A stretch of 64,000 nucleotides of DNA, from assembly GCA_036250195.1 (NCBI GenBank), contig JAVHZZ010000003.1, forward strand, positions 296,203,565-296,267,564, written 5' to 3'. The stretch's first letter is position 1; every line of letters begins with the position of its first letter. The position numbers and the translations under genes were made by a program. The DNA is from Mixophyes australis (lineage: Eukaryota > Chordata > Amphibia > Anura > Limnodynastidae). Of the stretch, positions 47,992 to 60,438 are shown in pieces. The notes under the pieces were generated by a model. The model searched no databases, was not told where the DNA came from, and saw only the letters and a list, made by a program, of their open reading frames with translations.

Positions 47992-48193
47992 TAAGAGGGG
48001 GGGGGGACAATCAACTGGCCGTGTTACTTGAAAAACATACGCTGCCTGTGCACTAAGTGCGCATAAATACAGTTATTACGGTAGTTTTAATGCTGGCTTT
48101 TTGCTCACAGCTCAGAGAGCTGGGTTAAACTTACCATAATAACTTTAACGCAGCAGTACTTTGCGGGGAAGGGGGGTATTGAATTCCCCCTAA
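47992..48193. mobile_element. MITE with TAA duplications (Harbinger-like)
   Basis: The element 47995-48190 is flanked by TAA at 47992-47994 and 48191-48193. It starts GAGGGGGGGGGGACAATCAA and ends GGTATTGAATTCCCCC. The core has TTTTTGCTCACAGCTCAGAG and is shared with 40616-40781. A TWA target suggests PIF/Harbinger. It encodes no protein. Confidence 0.7.
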
Positions 48194-48399
48194 AATTTTG
48201 TTCAATGATGTTGTTCCAATTCTGTAGTGTGCATGCACTCAGAATCAAGATCTCCATAGAAATCAGAATCATGATCTTTTCAGTAGATGGTTATGACAGA
48301 TGAAGAGCACAGATCTGAAGGTAAATTTCGTAAAATGTATATAGCATATACACATGAATCACTTTTTTTTTTTTAAAGGTCAATTGTTAGTAAAATAGT

Positions 48400-48480
48400 T
48401 TAATAGTAGATACTGGGTACTACAGACAGACGTAATAATGCCCTGTCTGCAAGCTTACAATCTACGGATATGGAGACAGT
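48400..48480 (-). mobile_element. Possible L2 tail fragment
   Basis: The stretch GCCCTGTCTGCAAGCTTACA followed by ATCTACGGA resembles GGCCCTGCTCGCAAGCTTACA with ATCTATGGG in the L2 at 60560. The match is short, so confidence is moderate. Confidence 0.45.
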
Positions 48481-49895
48481 CCAGGAGAATAGTCCAAGAT
48501 AACAGGCAAAAATCAGGAGTGATTAAGGGTCAAAAATCCCTGAAGAACCATAAGCAACAATGTACGGTAGCTAGGATCTAAGAGAAAAAAAAACCACACA
48601 AAACACCTTAAGCCACCAGGACAAGTGAACAAAAACGTTTTGTTTTTAAGTTTTTTCAGCCTGACATTTACTGGCAGCAAGAAGGCAAAACAGGAGGCTT
48701 TGGCAAATACTTACCACTAGGACGAAACCAGTCATTAGGTGATTAAGTTAAAGTGGGTTTATTGTTGGGGGCTGTTGTCTGTATTCATACACTAATGAGC
48801 CCTCTCACAACCTGCAAGAATACAAGTTACAAGAGGTTGGGAAAAAAAAAAAAAAAAAAAAAAGTTTAGCAGCAAAAACTAGTTCTACAAATACACTAAG
48901 GCCAAATGGGTATGTGTGTGATTTTGCATCATGTTGTTCTATGTTTATCCCTAATTAAATTAGATTACAGCCTGTTTCTATGCAGTTAGATATCTTTTTT
49001 TTTCCTCCTTCCTTTTAATTTCATAGCAGTCTGCAGTGGGACCTTCACCAAGACCAAAAATAATTATTTCCTCTTACAAAAGGCAAATTAGCTCCTGTGA
49101 TATTGTGTGTTTGGACACAATTTAGCACAACTATGAATCATCCAATCAAAATTGATTAAAATTATAGAACATGCCTAGAAAATTGTTTGCAGCAGAGACC
49201 CCTCCTCTCAATAATATTTAGTTTATAAGCGCTAATATGTAGGGCAACTTCAACTTTATTAGAGAATCCTCCTGTATTGTTAATATTGGATGTTTAGTTT
49301 CTCTTAATGATAGTAGAGTGCAGGTGAATATGTTGGTACTACATAAAGGATGATCATACAATCAACAAACCTTCCAGGGGGAAAACAATACTGGAGGGAG
49401 AGTCTACCACATTCTCATGTACAATGTCAACTTTTTGCCTGGTCTCTACCTGCTAACCAATTACTTGGGCTCTCTGGCTACCTCACTGTCTTCCACTTAC
49501 TAGTGGAAACATAAAATAGGTCACTGCTTTTCATGAGAAATGCTTTTCAAAGGTTATGTAACAAGCTATATAATATACGTTCCATTAAAGCAACAATCCC
49601 ACAAAGATCTAATTTTTCCTTTAAATACAAAGTACCTTTTTAGCATCAGTCATTTTCCATAGCTATCCCCCTACAAACAAAATTGGCTGGCATCTGCTAC
49701 ATTGACACAGGCTCACAGCTCTTCGTAGGTCAGGTTCAGTTATGGCAGAGAGAGGAGGTCACAGAGCAGATAAAGTTTAGAGGGGCGTTCCAAAGCCTCT
49801 CTTCTTGTTACATTATATGCCAAGTGGCTGCGATTGCCATGGTAGTTGCAAATCATAAGTCAATAGCCTGAAGAAAAAGAAAAATCCACACACTA

Positions 49896-49929
<34 letters not shown>
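48481..49929. other. No gene seen
   Basis: Contains A runs at about 48842-48863 and 49897-49927. No exon is supported. Confidence 0.4.
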
Positions 49930-49930
<1 letters not shown>

Positions 49931-50620
49931 TAAATACAAATATAGTGAGTTCCATTCAATAACATTGTGGATCGAGAGACCCGACCTTGGACACGCATTA
50001 TTTCTATACTCGTATTGGAAAGAACCTGCTTTGTAGGAACTACCGAGTCTATGGATATGTATCTGCAGTCAACTATAGGGTGCGCACCCAGCAAGTCACG
50101 TGACTGCCGCATACTGGAGGAGCAGAACATTCTACCCAGCAGGGAGTAAGTGAGCAATTCTACCACTTTCACCCATCGCGGTTCCTTTCTGCCAATTTGC
50201 GTTATATTACGCTTTTGGCCTAGAGACATTTACAATATTGGGATACAATTCCCTTAAGTACTTATAGACCATTTGTGTGATTTTAGGATTTGGATCCTTT
50301 AGTACCATCTGGCACTTATCAACTGGCTACCAATATTTCCCATTGGAATATTTATGGACCATTATTCAGTACATATAGTTTATTCTACTGGCTTGTCACT
50401 ATATACAACAATCTAGTTACATTGCATTGGTTGGCACTGTTACATTATATATATGGGATATATTTATATTATTCCTTTTAGAATTGTGTTATTTATGTTC
50501 AGGGTCACATGACCTTCGTTGAATAAACTTTTTTTGTTTTTACATAGGACAATTGTTTTTTGTTTATTTATTCCTTGGCATTTGTTTTGCGCTGGTATTT
50601 TCTCTCTGTACTTAAACATC
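49930..50620 (+). repeat. Unclassified repeat-like segment
   Basis: This segment follows a 31-base A run. It has a moderately GC-rich start (GAGAGACCCGACCTTGGACA), then AT-rich sequence, a GAATAAAC signal near 50520 and an end containing TTTGCGCTGGTATTTTC. The layout looks like the 3' part of a retroelement, possibly Penelope-like, but I saw no coding motif and no second copy in the window. Confidence 0.3.
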
Positions 50621-53600
50621 CTTTGTTTAAATCTAGTAGTGACACCCCCCTACTTCATTTAGTCTCAATAACTCCCATTGCAACACCAAATCCATTTAAG
50701 TGTATGTGGATATTCAAGCTATAATTGGAGTATTTATACAGCAAACCCGTAGTTTCCAAACCTTAACTTAAGGTTAACTCCTAAAATTATTGTTTTTATT
50801 CAAGCACTAATCGGCATCTACGTACCACTGCTGCGCCACTACATTGTCTATTTTGCAAAAAGAGGGGGGCGGGGGGGGGGGGGGGGGGGGAGGGGGGCAA
50901 AAAAACAAAAACACACTTCTAACATACGCCATTAAGAAAACTGTACATATCTCCATTTGTCTAAAAAAAAAAAAAAAAAATTCTGTGCCCCTCATCCTCA
51001 TTTCCTGCTACCATTGCTGGATCCAGGAATTTTCTCAGGCTGCATTCACCATGTGCATGAAGAAGCCATCAGGGCTCATCTTCCTAGGTGGTAATGCAGC
51101 TTTCATACAGGGGGAAAAAAAAAAGTGTTACATACTGTAAGAGAAAAATGCTACATTAATGACATCATTATTTAAGGATTGTGAATAAAGGGAAGGTGGG
51201 GGTGTAAAATCATGTTCTACTGCTTCATTTCTTTCAGCTGAACAGCACATTTTGCCATCTAAGCACCCCGGGGGAGGAGAGCATTTTAAGTCACTGTAAT
51301 GCTGTGCATGTAATCATTATGATTAACCTAATGCTGCTATTGTGGAAATATAGGATAACGGTGTGAAATATTCCAGTGAGTTTTCCACCTCCAGTCCCCA
51401 TATTTTTCTATATTGTGATGAGGAAAAAAAAAAATTATGTTACTCTATTGAATAGATTTTTTTAAAAAATAAATTTTAAAGCCTTACAGTTTTGTAACCA
51501 TAGGCTTATTAGAACTAGCTCCAATTTTTCTGGTCTAACTGCAAAATGACTCAGCAGGTAACCATGCTACATTCAAAGGAACACCTCAGCCAACATGCAT
51601 ATTATTTATATGTTGTATTTGAAATTTGCAGCTCATACAACCACATTTGTAATCCCCATTATCTGTAAATGTACTGAACTAATTGTGTTGAAAAGAAAAA
51701 AATTGTGCTACAATTACAGCAATAATAAAGCAAGTGATAGAAAAAAAAAAATAAAACCCCAAAATCATATACATTCAGTAACAGATTGATGCCAAAGGCA
51801 GCTTGAAACTGCACATTTTGCACAGATTGTTGCTGCAAAACTAAACATTTTCCATTTCCTCCTGTTACAGAAATGGATCATATCACCAAGTTTCCTACTG
51901 ATAAAACAAACCCACAGCTGTCACTGAATTCCTAATCAACCAAGCATCTTCTCCTTACACATGCAGCATAAATTAAGTTCAACCTAAATTTCACTAACTG
52001 TCCTCCTGAAAAGATAGTCGTTATGATGCCAAGTGGAAATATTGTGAATGCTGCATTAACGCACAACTTTATTTCAGTCATTACCACACAAATACAGTAT
52101 GTGAAGCTTCCTGGTCCGTCATTCTCCTTTCCATCTAAAAGGAAAGGAGAATAGACACAAATAATATTTAAAGACAGACATCTCATATAGAGGTGTGAAA
52201 TTTACCAAATGGCCAGGTCTGATTAGGAGAAAAACCTGTCACTTCAAATAAAACAATTTGCATAGTCACAGCCTCCATCATGGTGGGGGTTATGAGAGTA
52301 TAGCTATAAGGGACCAGGATTGACTAGGGGGCCCACAGTGACCTGCCCACTTGAACAGATTTTTTATGGTGCATAGAGCAACAGGTACCCATCCACTGGG
52401 CCTCGCAAGTCGAGGAGGAGAGGTGGGTGCGATATGGGACTGCCACATGTTCAGAGCCATTGTATGGCACAGGGATGCATCCATCACAGCATCAGTTATC
52501 AGTACGGGGTGGAACCATTTGTGATGTGCAGCGTACGAACGGGTTTGAGGCAGGAAGCTAGTGACTTGTCATGCACACATTGTTGACTATTTGTGCATTT
52601 GTAGTGCACAAGGAGTGACTGAGTCTTTTTTGTCGTCAAGGGTCAAGATGGTCCCTTCAGAGGCAGAGAAAGGGCATTGATCCCTGATGAATTTATCTGC
52701 TTGTTATCTCAGCACAGCAAGTACAAAGACATCCCTTCCTGATGCTTGAGCCTATCTGGTAAAGGCAAGGGCCAGCTAGATCTATCTGGGGACTCAGTGA
52801 CAGCAATAGTACACACTGACCCATCACCTCCCTGGGTTCAGTAGGCCACTACTGACCACACTGGCTTTCTAGTTTCCATGTCCACTGCCAGCATCTCTGA
52901 GGAGAAATAGAGGAAAGGCCTGACTGCCACACAGAGACCCCTGTGTGTTGGAGCCTGGAGCCCCTTGCAGAAGACTGCAGGCAAACTAAATATAGTTGAA
53001 GCTTGTTTGCATAGATAGTGTTCTGTTCAACTATTATCCAAGTTTGTTATGCTGCAATTTATAGTCAAACTTATCTAATCTACATTTTTGCACAGCGAGT
53101 TTTGATTTTGTATTACACTTTACATTAGCGAGCTTCTCTAATAATTTAGTAAATTATATTTGCACTATGGCTTGTTAAATTTGATGCATATTAACACTAA
53201 GTTTGTGTTTACCTTGCTAAATTACCAACCTGTTTGGGCAGAGTTAGGGAGGACATAGTAGGTAGCGTTAAACTAAAAGGAAGTTTAATTGTGTTGGTCT
53301 GACAATTTCTAATGGCGGCCCAGGAAGCAGCAACCCTTTAAGTCAAAGCTATGCAAACTGGGATATTCTGAGCAGGACACCTGCAAGCGCCAAGACAGTT
53401 TCACCTACAGAATCTTTTCATCAGAGTTCATCAGTGTAAATGGTTTACTGAAAAAGGACAGCTGCTCTAATGGAAATGTTTATTTACATATATTGGCAAG
53501 GGATAAGCTTTAAAAACTCTCTAATGTGATTTCTAGACTTGTAACCTAACAGCTCGATAGAGATGCATATGGACATACAATATAGAATATTAGTGCCATG

Positions 53601-53925
53601 AACCCTTACCTTAACTGTTCTTGTTCTATGGACTGAGCGACTTTGTTTATTCATAGTTCTAAGAGGCTAAATGCACATTCTGGTAATATGGTAACATGTA
53701 TGCAAACTCAAGCATGGTTTCCATAAAATAAAGAAAAATAGATTGAATTCAGCAACATTAACTGTATTGCATTTTATTTTTATAGTTAGGACCAAGTCAT
53801 CATAAATGCTATGTAAGCAGTAGTTGACTTTTTTATAAGTTGACACTTATGCCACTGATCTGCTTATATCATTCACATACATATTTTAATAAAAACCATG
53901 TGCTCTATGCTGACAAGTGACTAAG
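50621..53925. other. No gene seen
   Basis: Contains a G-rich tract at 50864-50897 and a short GGCCC-rich stretch near 52321 that resembles one near 2735. The less AT-rich part, 52500-52990, has no open frame with a known domain. Confidence 0.4.
50864..50897 (+). repeat. G-rich tract
   Basis: About 34 bases, nearly all G, interrupted by one C and one A. Long enough to form a G-quadruplex in principle. Confidence 0.85.
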
Positions 53926-54074
53926 CATACCTCCCAACACTTAGACAAAATAAGCATTTGCGCCGCTGCGTCGCTCACAAATACTAAAAAGACGCCACTT
54001 TTGGTTAATCCCCAACCCTTTCACAGCCCACAGGTCGGTATGTCCCACCAAAAAGCGGACAGTTGGGAGGTATG
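53926..54074. mobile_element. Small MITE, CATACCTCCCAAC ends
   Basis: The 13-base ends CATACCTCCCAAC and GTTGGGAGGTATG are perfectly inverted, 149 bp apart. The interior is GC-richer than its flanks (GCGCCGCTGCGTCGC). No matching target-site duplication was found. The ends resemble motifs around 1104-1190. Confidence 0.7.
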
Positions 54075-54123
54075 GATAGAGTACTGAAATTATTCTGTTC
54101 CTACACAAATAAGTGTGTGTGTA

Positions 54124-54148
54124 GGGGGGGGGGGGGTGGGGGGGGGGA
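54124..54148 (+). repeat. Poly(G) tract
   Basis: A 25-base G run with a single T. Confidence 0.85.
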
Positions 54149-54639
54149 ACCACCACACACACTAACATTGCTCATATCTGCATAAAGCAATGGGAAGAAA
54201 TTTGTGAATGGAAATGCAAGAGTGGATGAGGCACAAAATATGTTTTATGTGGTGTGATATTTTTCTCCTCCCTACTATTTTACATCCAAGTATTAACAGT
54301 TGTGTTATCTTCTTGAATTGTTTTATTGTGAGTTCCCACCACAACTGCTAGAAGGCTTTAATGCGTCAATATTTATTTTTGAAAAAAAAAAAAAAAAAAA
54401 AAAAACAGACACCTTCCTTAAATTACCTTTTAAGGTTCCTCCATGTTTAAATGTGTTCCCTTCTAGAAATCCTCTCATTGTAAAAAAAAACAAAAAACAA
54501 ATATTGCCTGCCTGAACAATAAAAATATAGCCTGTGGCCGATGTGATAAATACACAAATATCCATTACCATTTTTTAGTAGCCACAGAGTTTTGTTTCAT
54601 TATAAGTCTATGCCTTTTTTTTTTTTTTATAGAGGGCCT

Positions 54640-55700
54640 CCATAACAGTACAGTACACTAGGTGAGGTTCTCACAGTGAGCTACAAAGTGGAAACACAAC
54701 CTCTCTTCCTGTACAACTAAGTGTTCTATTGGCTATTCCTATTGCTATGCCTGCTTTAATATCACCTGAAACTAAAAATCCTAGGTCCCTTTTCTTGGTT
54801 GTTGAGTTTACATCACCATTCATTCCACTATTCTATTTGGGGTTTATTCCCTAAATGCATTATTTTGATGTGTTTGTTCATTCTTCAATTCCCTTCAAAT
54901 TACAAAAAGGTATATCTTACCTTGTAGACCACAAGTAAAGTCACCTTCAAGATATTAAACAAAAGAGGACCAAGAACTGATCCAATGTATTGCACTGGGT
55001 AACAGTCCTTACTCTGAGCACATACCAGTCAAAAAAAAATTCTGTCCTTTAGACAAACCTTTTTCCCATTACATATCTTTGAATATAGATAACTTATTGT
55101 TAGATATCAAATGTCAGTCAGAAACTGAAAATCCTTGGATTTAATTCAGATTGATCTATCCCTTAATTACAAAGTCAAAAACCATCCACTAGATTTCTTT
55201 GGCATAAGTCCATGCTGCATTGGTTTGTCATGTGTTTGACTTTTTAATTGATTCAATTAAGACTATTGGGATGCTACTCACAGGTCTAAAGTTATATTCA
55301 CCCATACTGCTTTGTGTGTGTAATGGAACTACATTTGTCATTCTCAAGTCACCTGGAATTATACTTGTCAGCACAATTAGTTAACAAATTTGATTGATGA
55401 AGCTACAAGCACTACTCTTTGTTCTCTTAATACTCTTGTATGTACACTATCTGGACCAATAGACACTTGAATTCTAAAAGTTAAAAAGTAGGCAACAACT
55501 CATTTGTAGTAAATGCTTTTGGGTCTTCAGTACAGTAGGGTACAGCATTCCCCTCTAGAGGGGGTGAATACATTTTCAGCAGTACTACAGAGCAAAAATT
55601 GTTTAAGCACCTGCAATTTCTGTGTCTCCTCAAACAAAAGGGAGAAATAGGCTAAATCTGAAGGGGGTTTATTATCTTCCTTTCATCAATGTATCTAAAG
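54640..55700 (-). pseudogene. CR1-like LINE reverse transcriptase remnant
   Basis: On the minus strand 54951-54983 codes [11 protein letters not shown], the conserved block of LINE reverse transcriptases just before the palm YxDD motif. A stretch at 55206-55220 reads, on the minus strand, CCAATGCAGCATGGA, which corresponds to the Q(H/Y)GF region upstream in CR1-family proteins. Around 55590-55640, LFEETQKLQVLKQF resembles the region before the palm. The order and spacing fit one CR1-type ORF2 of about 1 kb. It is full of stops and shifts, so it is old. Ends are approximate and no 3' repeat was seen. Confidence 0.6.
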
Positions 55701-57274
55701 ATGGTCACGTTTACTATAAGTGCAATTTTTTACTGTCAAGTCACCAATACATTTTATTGTAGTAGGTTTAGTGCCAGACTAGTTTTATAAGCTTTTTATT
55801 CTCCCCTCATTGGATCTGTCAATATTTTTTTTTATAGCACATTATAGTTCGTTTCACTAACATTTAGCACAAAGATCTGTTGCATTTAATAATGCAACAT
55901 TTTTTTTCTCCCTTCTTTGCTTTGGCTCCGAGAGCCACTCAAAGGCCTTTCTTAAACAAAAAGCTCTCTCCAGTTTTAATTTCAATGGTAGATGAATCAT
56001 TAGTACTGACAATATCTTCCTCGCCATTTCGATTCAAGTTTTTACCATGTGGTTCTACCCGTGCAGAATCTCCTGGTAGGGACATGAACCACCCCCACAT
56101 CAGTACCTCTTACAACAACAGAATCCCATATGTCAAGACTTCCTTTAAAGGACTTGGGACATGTCACTGTACAGAACCAGCAGCTTTCCGATACCTCAGA
56201 GCCTGCCACAACTTTATTACTGCCTGGAGCCACAACTTTATTACTTTATATTCAGTGAGCACAGACAAGAAGTTATATAAAATTAGGCTGATACTAAGCC
56301 TAAGTAGTTACACCATGCTCTATAATGGATAAACAATGACACACGGATGTTCCTTCAATTTCCACACCTTTAATATATTAACCATAGGTTGCCATTTACC
56401 AAATGTTTTAAAAAAAATCCCACCAAACGGCTTTACTTTTTAGGTCATATGCACAAGGAGCAGTTTTCCTTTAAACCACCAAATAGTGCCATCCCTAAAG
56501 GTTTAGCTGTTATGGTCAACATCTAGGTGAAAGCAAGCATGGAAGTGAAGACATGGTAATCCATTGTAAAGTTTTTAAAGGCACCCTTTGACTTGCCACT
56601 GACTCTAGAGGAACTTCATTAGAGTGCAACACTCATCCCTAGTTCAAAAACAAAAACAAAAAAAAAAGTCAAGCTTGTCACAGAAACTCATTGTGATACA
56701 GACAATTGTACTCAAATACCATATGTCGCATGAAACGGTCATAAGTTCACAAAGAAAACCCAATAAGCACTTTATAATTTCAATGACAATGTCAGAATTG
56801 ACAGTTTATGGCTCCCTACAAATATTGTCCCATATTTCATCATAATCATACAGCTCTCTGGAGCACAATATCAGAAGCTCAAAGTATTGAGAGATCTGCA
56901 ATTAATCTTTAATAAATGGCTGTCTATGTGAAAAAGTCAGACTGATAGCAGGTATACAGCCTCAAGTGATATTGCAGTTATTCATAACTAAAGTACATGC
57001 AAAACGATGGCATCTGCAAGGGAGGGTTTGGAAAGATCATGGGTATTCCTTGCTTAATGTGGTGTCAATGAATAATTGGATGAAAGAAGGTATATTGATT
57101 AAAATGGTTTTACCGCGCGATTGCGATCAGTACGCCACATGTCATTGCGCAATAAATAACGCACACATACACTTGCACTTACACATTTACTTGTATATAG
57201 TTCATATTTATAATTGTTCCAATCCATAGTTGTTTATGAGCAGAGGTTATTTAGTTTATATAAAAATATTATAA
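55701..57274. other. No gene confirmed
   Basis: The first part may be upstream sequence of the CR1-like element. An open frame at 55880-56332 (plus strand, 150 codons) has no recognised domain and overlaps this zone. The rest is AT-rich. Confidence 0.35.
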
Positions 57275-57828
57275 TGTTATATGCACTTTAGTGATATCTA
57301 AAGTTCAGGTCACAGGAAGCATGTCATGTTTGGCTTCATTCTAATCCCCTATTTATCCGCAGACATCTGGTTCATTCGCCAAAAGGATCGCACATTGCGT
57401 ATGCTAGTTATGAATGATAGGGAATAAGCGATTAGAGTAATATTGTCTGTGTAATGCTAATAGACCAGTTTGAACTAGTACTTGGTGGGAAAATTAGTAT
57501 TCATCCTCTGGCAATCTGACCCCCACCCTTGATGGGTGTCATTTGAACTAACCTATGGACTACTTCACACTGGACCTTCCCGACGCCTGAACCTATGGAA
57601 ACATGCCAAATCATCTGTATTGTTCTCACTGTATCACTCAGTGTATATAAACAGAGGCCTTGGGACCAGCAGGCAGTCACTCTGAGCAGTCTTCAGGACT
57701 GAAGGACTGTCTAGCTGGACCCAGCAGAGCGCAGCGTATGTATCGGCTGTACTTATTTATTGAACGGTTATACTTTTGCTTAATAAATTGCTTGTGCTTT
57801 GGAACCACACAAATCGCATAGACAATAA
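57271..57828 (+). mobile_element. Probable solo LTR of a retrotransposon or old endogenous retrovirus
   Basis: The proposed LTR is 57275-57824: it starts TGTTATATGC and ends CATAGACA, with ATAA on both sides (57271-57274 and 57825-57828). A TATA box (TATATAAA, 57644-57651) and an AATAAA signal (57782-57787) sit about 135 bp apart, the expected U3-R-U5 spacing. No primer-binding site, gag, pol or second LTR is seen, so it would be a solo LTR. Terminal assignment is tentative because the flanks are AT-rich. The family is not determined. Confidence 0.5.
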
Positions 57829-57881
57829 TTATTGGAAAACTATGACATTATTTTAATAGTCGATTAGGCACAAACATAGGC

Positions 57882-57909
57882 ACAAGTGTGCCTATGTTTT
57901 CACTGAAGT
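57882..57909. repeat. 28-nt perfect-arm hairpin
   Basis: AAACATAGGCAC and GTGCCTATGTTT flank AAGT. It lies about 57 bp outside the proposed LTR. No function is evident. Confidence 0.6.
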
Positions 57910-60438
57910 GAGAAAAAGTGTAAATTTTGCCAGATGGGATTATTTAGATCAGATATAGAGAAACCGTGTACAGGGGAGTTCTTTCCCTTGAAACAGAATG
58001 TACAGCCTTTTTCTCCCTAAATTCATGGCACCTCCGTGCCATAGAAGTTATGAAAACAAAGATACATGTTACCAAACATGCTAAAGAGGTACTAAGAAAA
58101 GTGTAGAAATGCAAACTAATTGGTTCTCAATTGCAATCTTCTTTTTCATTCAATCTGTACATGCATGTGGTTACCATGTCCAGCTGTGACTGGAAGTCTG
58201 GTGTTCAAAGAACAAAATAATTCACCTAGAAGTCTTTTCTTAAAAGTCTTCAGTTCTTGCATGTTTCTGAAAGTGTTTGCAAACATAGTATACTTGTGGA
58301 TGCTATTAGTAACTTCTAAAGACAGAAACCTGCATTTTACACTTACTCATCCTTTAATTTTAGACTCAGCATTCACTGTGAGCTCCCTCGTAACACTTTA
58401 TAAACAGAACTAGAGTGATCATTCCAGTTCTACATGATATTCCATTCTCCAGGCTTCCCCACATCTGCATGTTTTAAACTGCAATTAGCTTAAACACATA
58501 CTCTTAAAGAGCCAATATCCAAAGCTGTATTTCACTAGCTTTAGTTAAACATTTTCCAATTTCAGATTCAGTTTGGTATAGGGGCGGAGGTGAATGAGAG
58601 TTTGATTGGGTTGGGCTGTCCATTCCAAGTCCCAAGTAAAAAAAAAAACCTTATTACTAATCCTATTTAGAGCAAAAAAAAAAAAAAATTTTTTTAAAAG
58701 ATTGAAACTAGCTTATATAAGGAAATTTAAATACAGCCAAGTGTGTAGGTGGGATTACTGAATTTTATAACGTTTGGCTCTAAAATGGCTATAATTAAAC
58801 TTTGAATAGTGGATTTCACCATTAAACATTCGAAACAGAAACACAACGTACACTTTTTTGCTCCCGATTCCCCAGTATGCATCTGCATTTCATTAAACAT
58901 TGCTCGAAGTCTGAAACCAAAGTAAACAAAGCTTACTCAAGTTTGATTAACCAATGCAGAACTAAAAACTATGTTCATTGTACAATATGTCAAATGGCAC
59001 AAACAGTTCTGGCAAAATGTATACAGTTACTGAACAGCGGTTAATAAACAGTCTCCCATGATGCACTGCTAGCCATTGGATGACCACTTTTCTTATGAGA
59101 GTTTACAATGCAAACACTTTGCAATCAATGTATTGAGGCTGCACAAAGATCTGTGTAATCCTATGGATCACATCAGTCAGGAAGAAAGCAGCACAGCTAG
59201 TAACAATCTTTTCAATAACCAGTAAATTGAATTGTTAAATCTGCTACAGTACAAATACTTTCAGTTTAAAAATGTAATTTAACAAGAACAAAAGATACTA
59301 TTTTCAAAATGAGTGGCGCCTGTGGATATTTGTCCCAGTAAATGCCAATTGCATGAAGTAGTGGATGCAATCTGATTGAGTATACTAAAAGGAATAGGGT
59401 GAAAGCTTTAGAATGTACCTTGTTTAGCAGACTAGATCACAGCACACATCAACCCCCCTTACCAAACACAATATACTTTGGATAATGCTGCTACAGCAGA
59501 AACTGGATCTGCCCAACCTGCTTAAAGGCACCAGCCAAGAATTACAGACAAACTAAAAGGTTTATAGTATTTTGATAAATCCAGAATAGTGTGCCTATAC
59601 ACAAACACACAGTATTAACCTCTAAAATGAGCCAGAAGAAAATATCCATTACTACTATAATGTGGTGGGTTTGTAGCAAGGTTTTATAAGTAAAAGACTG
59701 TTTGTGACTATCACCGAAATCCTTTACCCAAAACCATGGACACAAACGAGGAACAAGCCCATTCAGATGCAAATAACCTAATTTTATTAGCCTGCACACC
59801 TAAACAAGAGGATGGAAAATACAAAACACAGATTTAATTAGAATTTAATAAGGTAAATTAAATATGTTTGCAAATCAATGTCTATATACACCAAGCTACT
59901 TTCAGCAATCACATTCATTTGTTTCTAAATTTTTAGTGATTAATCCTATTTTAATAACAGAATATTTCGAAATATCTGGACAAATGAATATACAAACTCC
60001 AGCAGGAAACGGTTTTAAAATACCTAAACTGCACTAGTTTCCAGAAATATTCTCAGTATGGTAACAAGTTTTATATATGCAGCTAACCTGATCATTTGAT
60101 TCCTCCTCAAACCTTGGGTTCCTCTAAGCTATTCCAGTAAAACTGATGTTATATAACAATCCATTTGTATCTGCATTCTTGCTATTTAGTCAAACATAAA
60201 ATAATTTATTTTCTCTGACATAGACCACTTAGTATTAAAATAAATAACCAGTAAATTGAATTGTTCTACCAATTTGACATTAATTGCCAAGTGTAACATG
60301 AATGTCAGGCACATTAATTGCAACTGTACTGAAATTATATACTCTTTAATTTCTACTGCATTTCAATCAAATGTGCAGCCAAGTTTGTTTTTGCAAGTAA
60401 AATACTCAGTTCTCTGTATACAGTTCACTTCTACACAG
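57910..60438. other. No gene seen
   Basis: AT-rich sequence with short A and T runs near 58675. No supported exon. Confidence 0.4.

Noticed and set aside
49813..50229. 138-codon minus-strand ORF
   Set aside because: It runs through a poly(T)/poly(A) tract giving a polyphenylalanine stretch; the rest has no recognised domain.
55880..56332. 150-codon plus-strand ORF
   Set aside because: No recognised domain or splice context, and a shorter ORF is open on the opposite strand over part of it (56042-56233).
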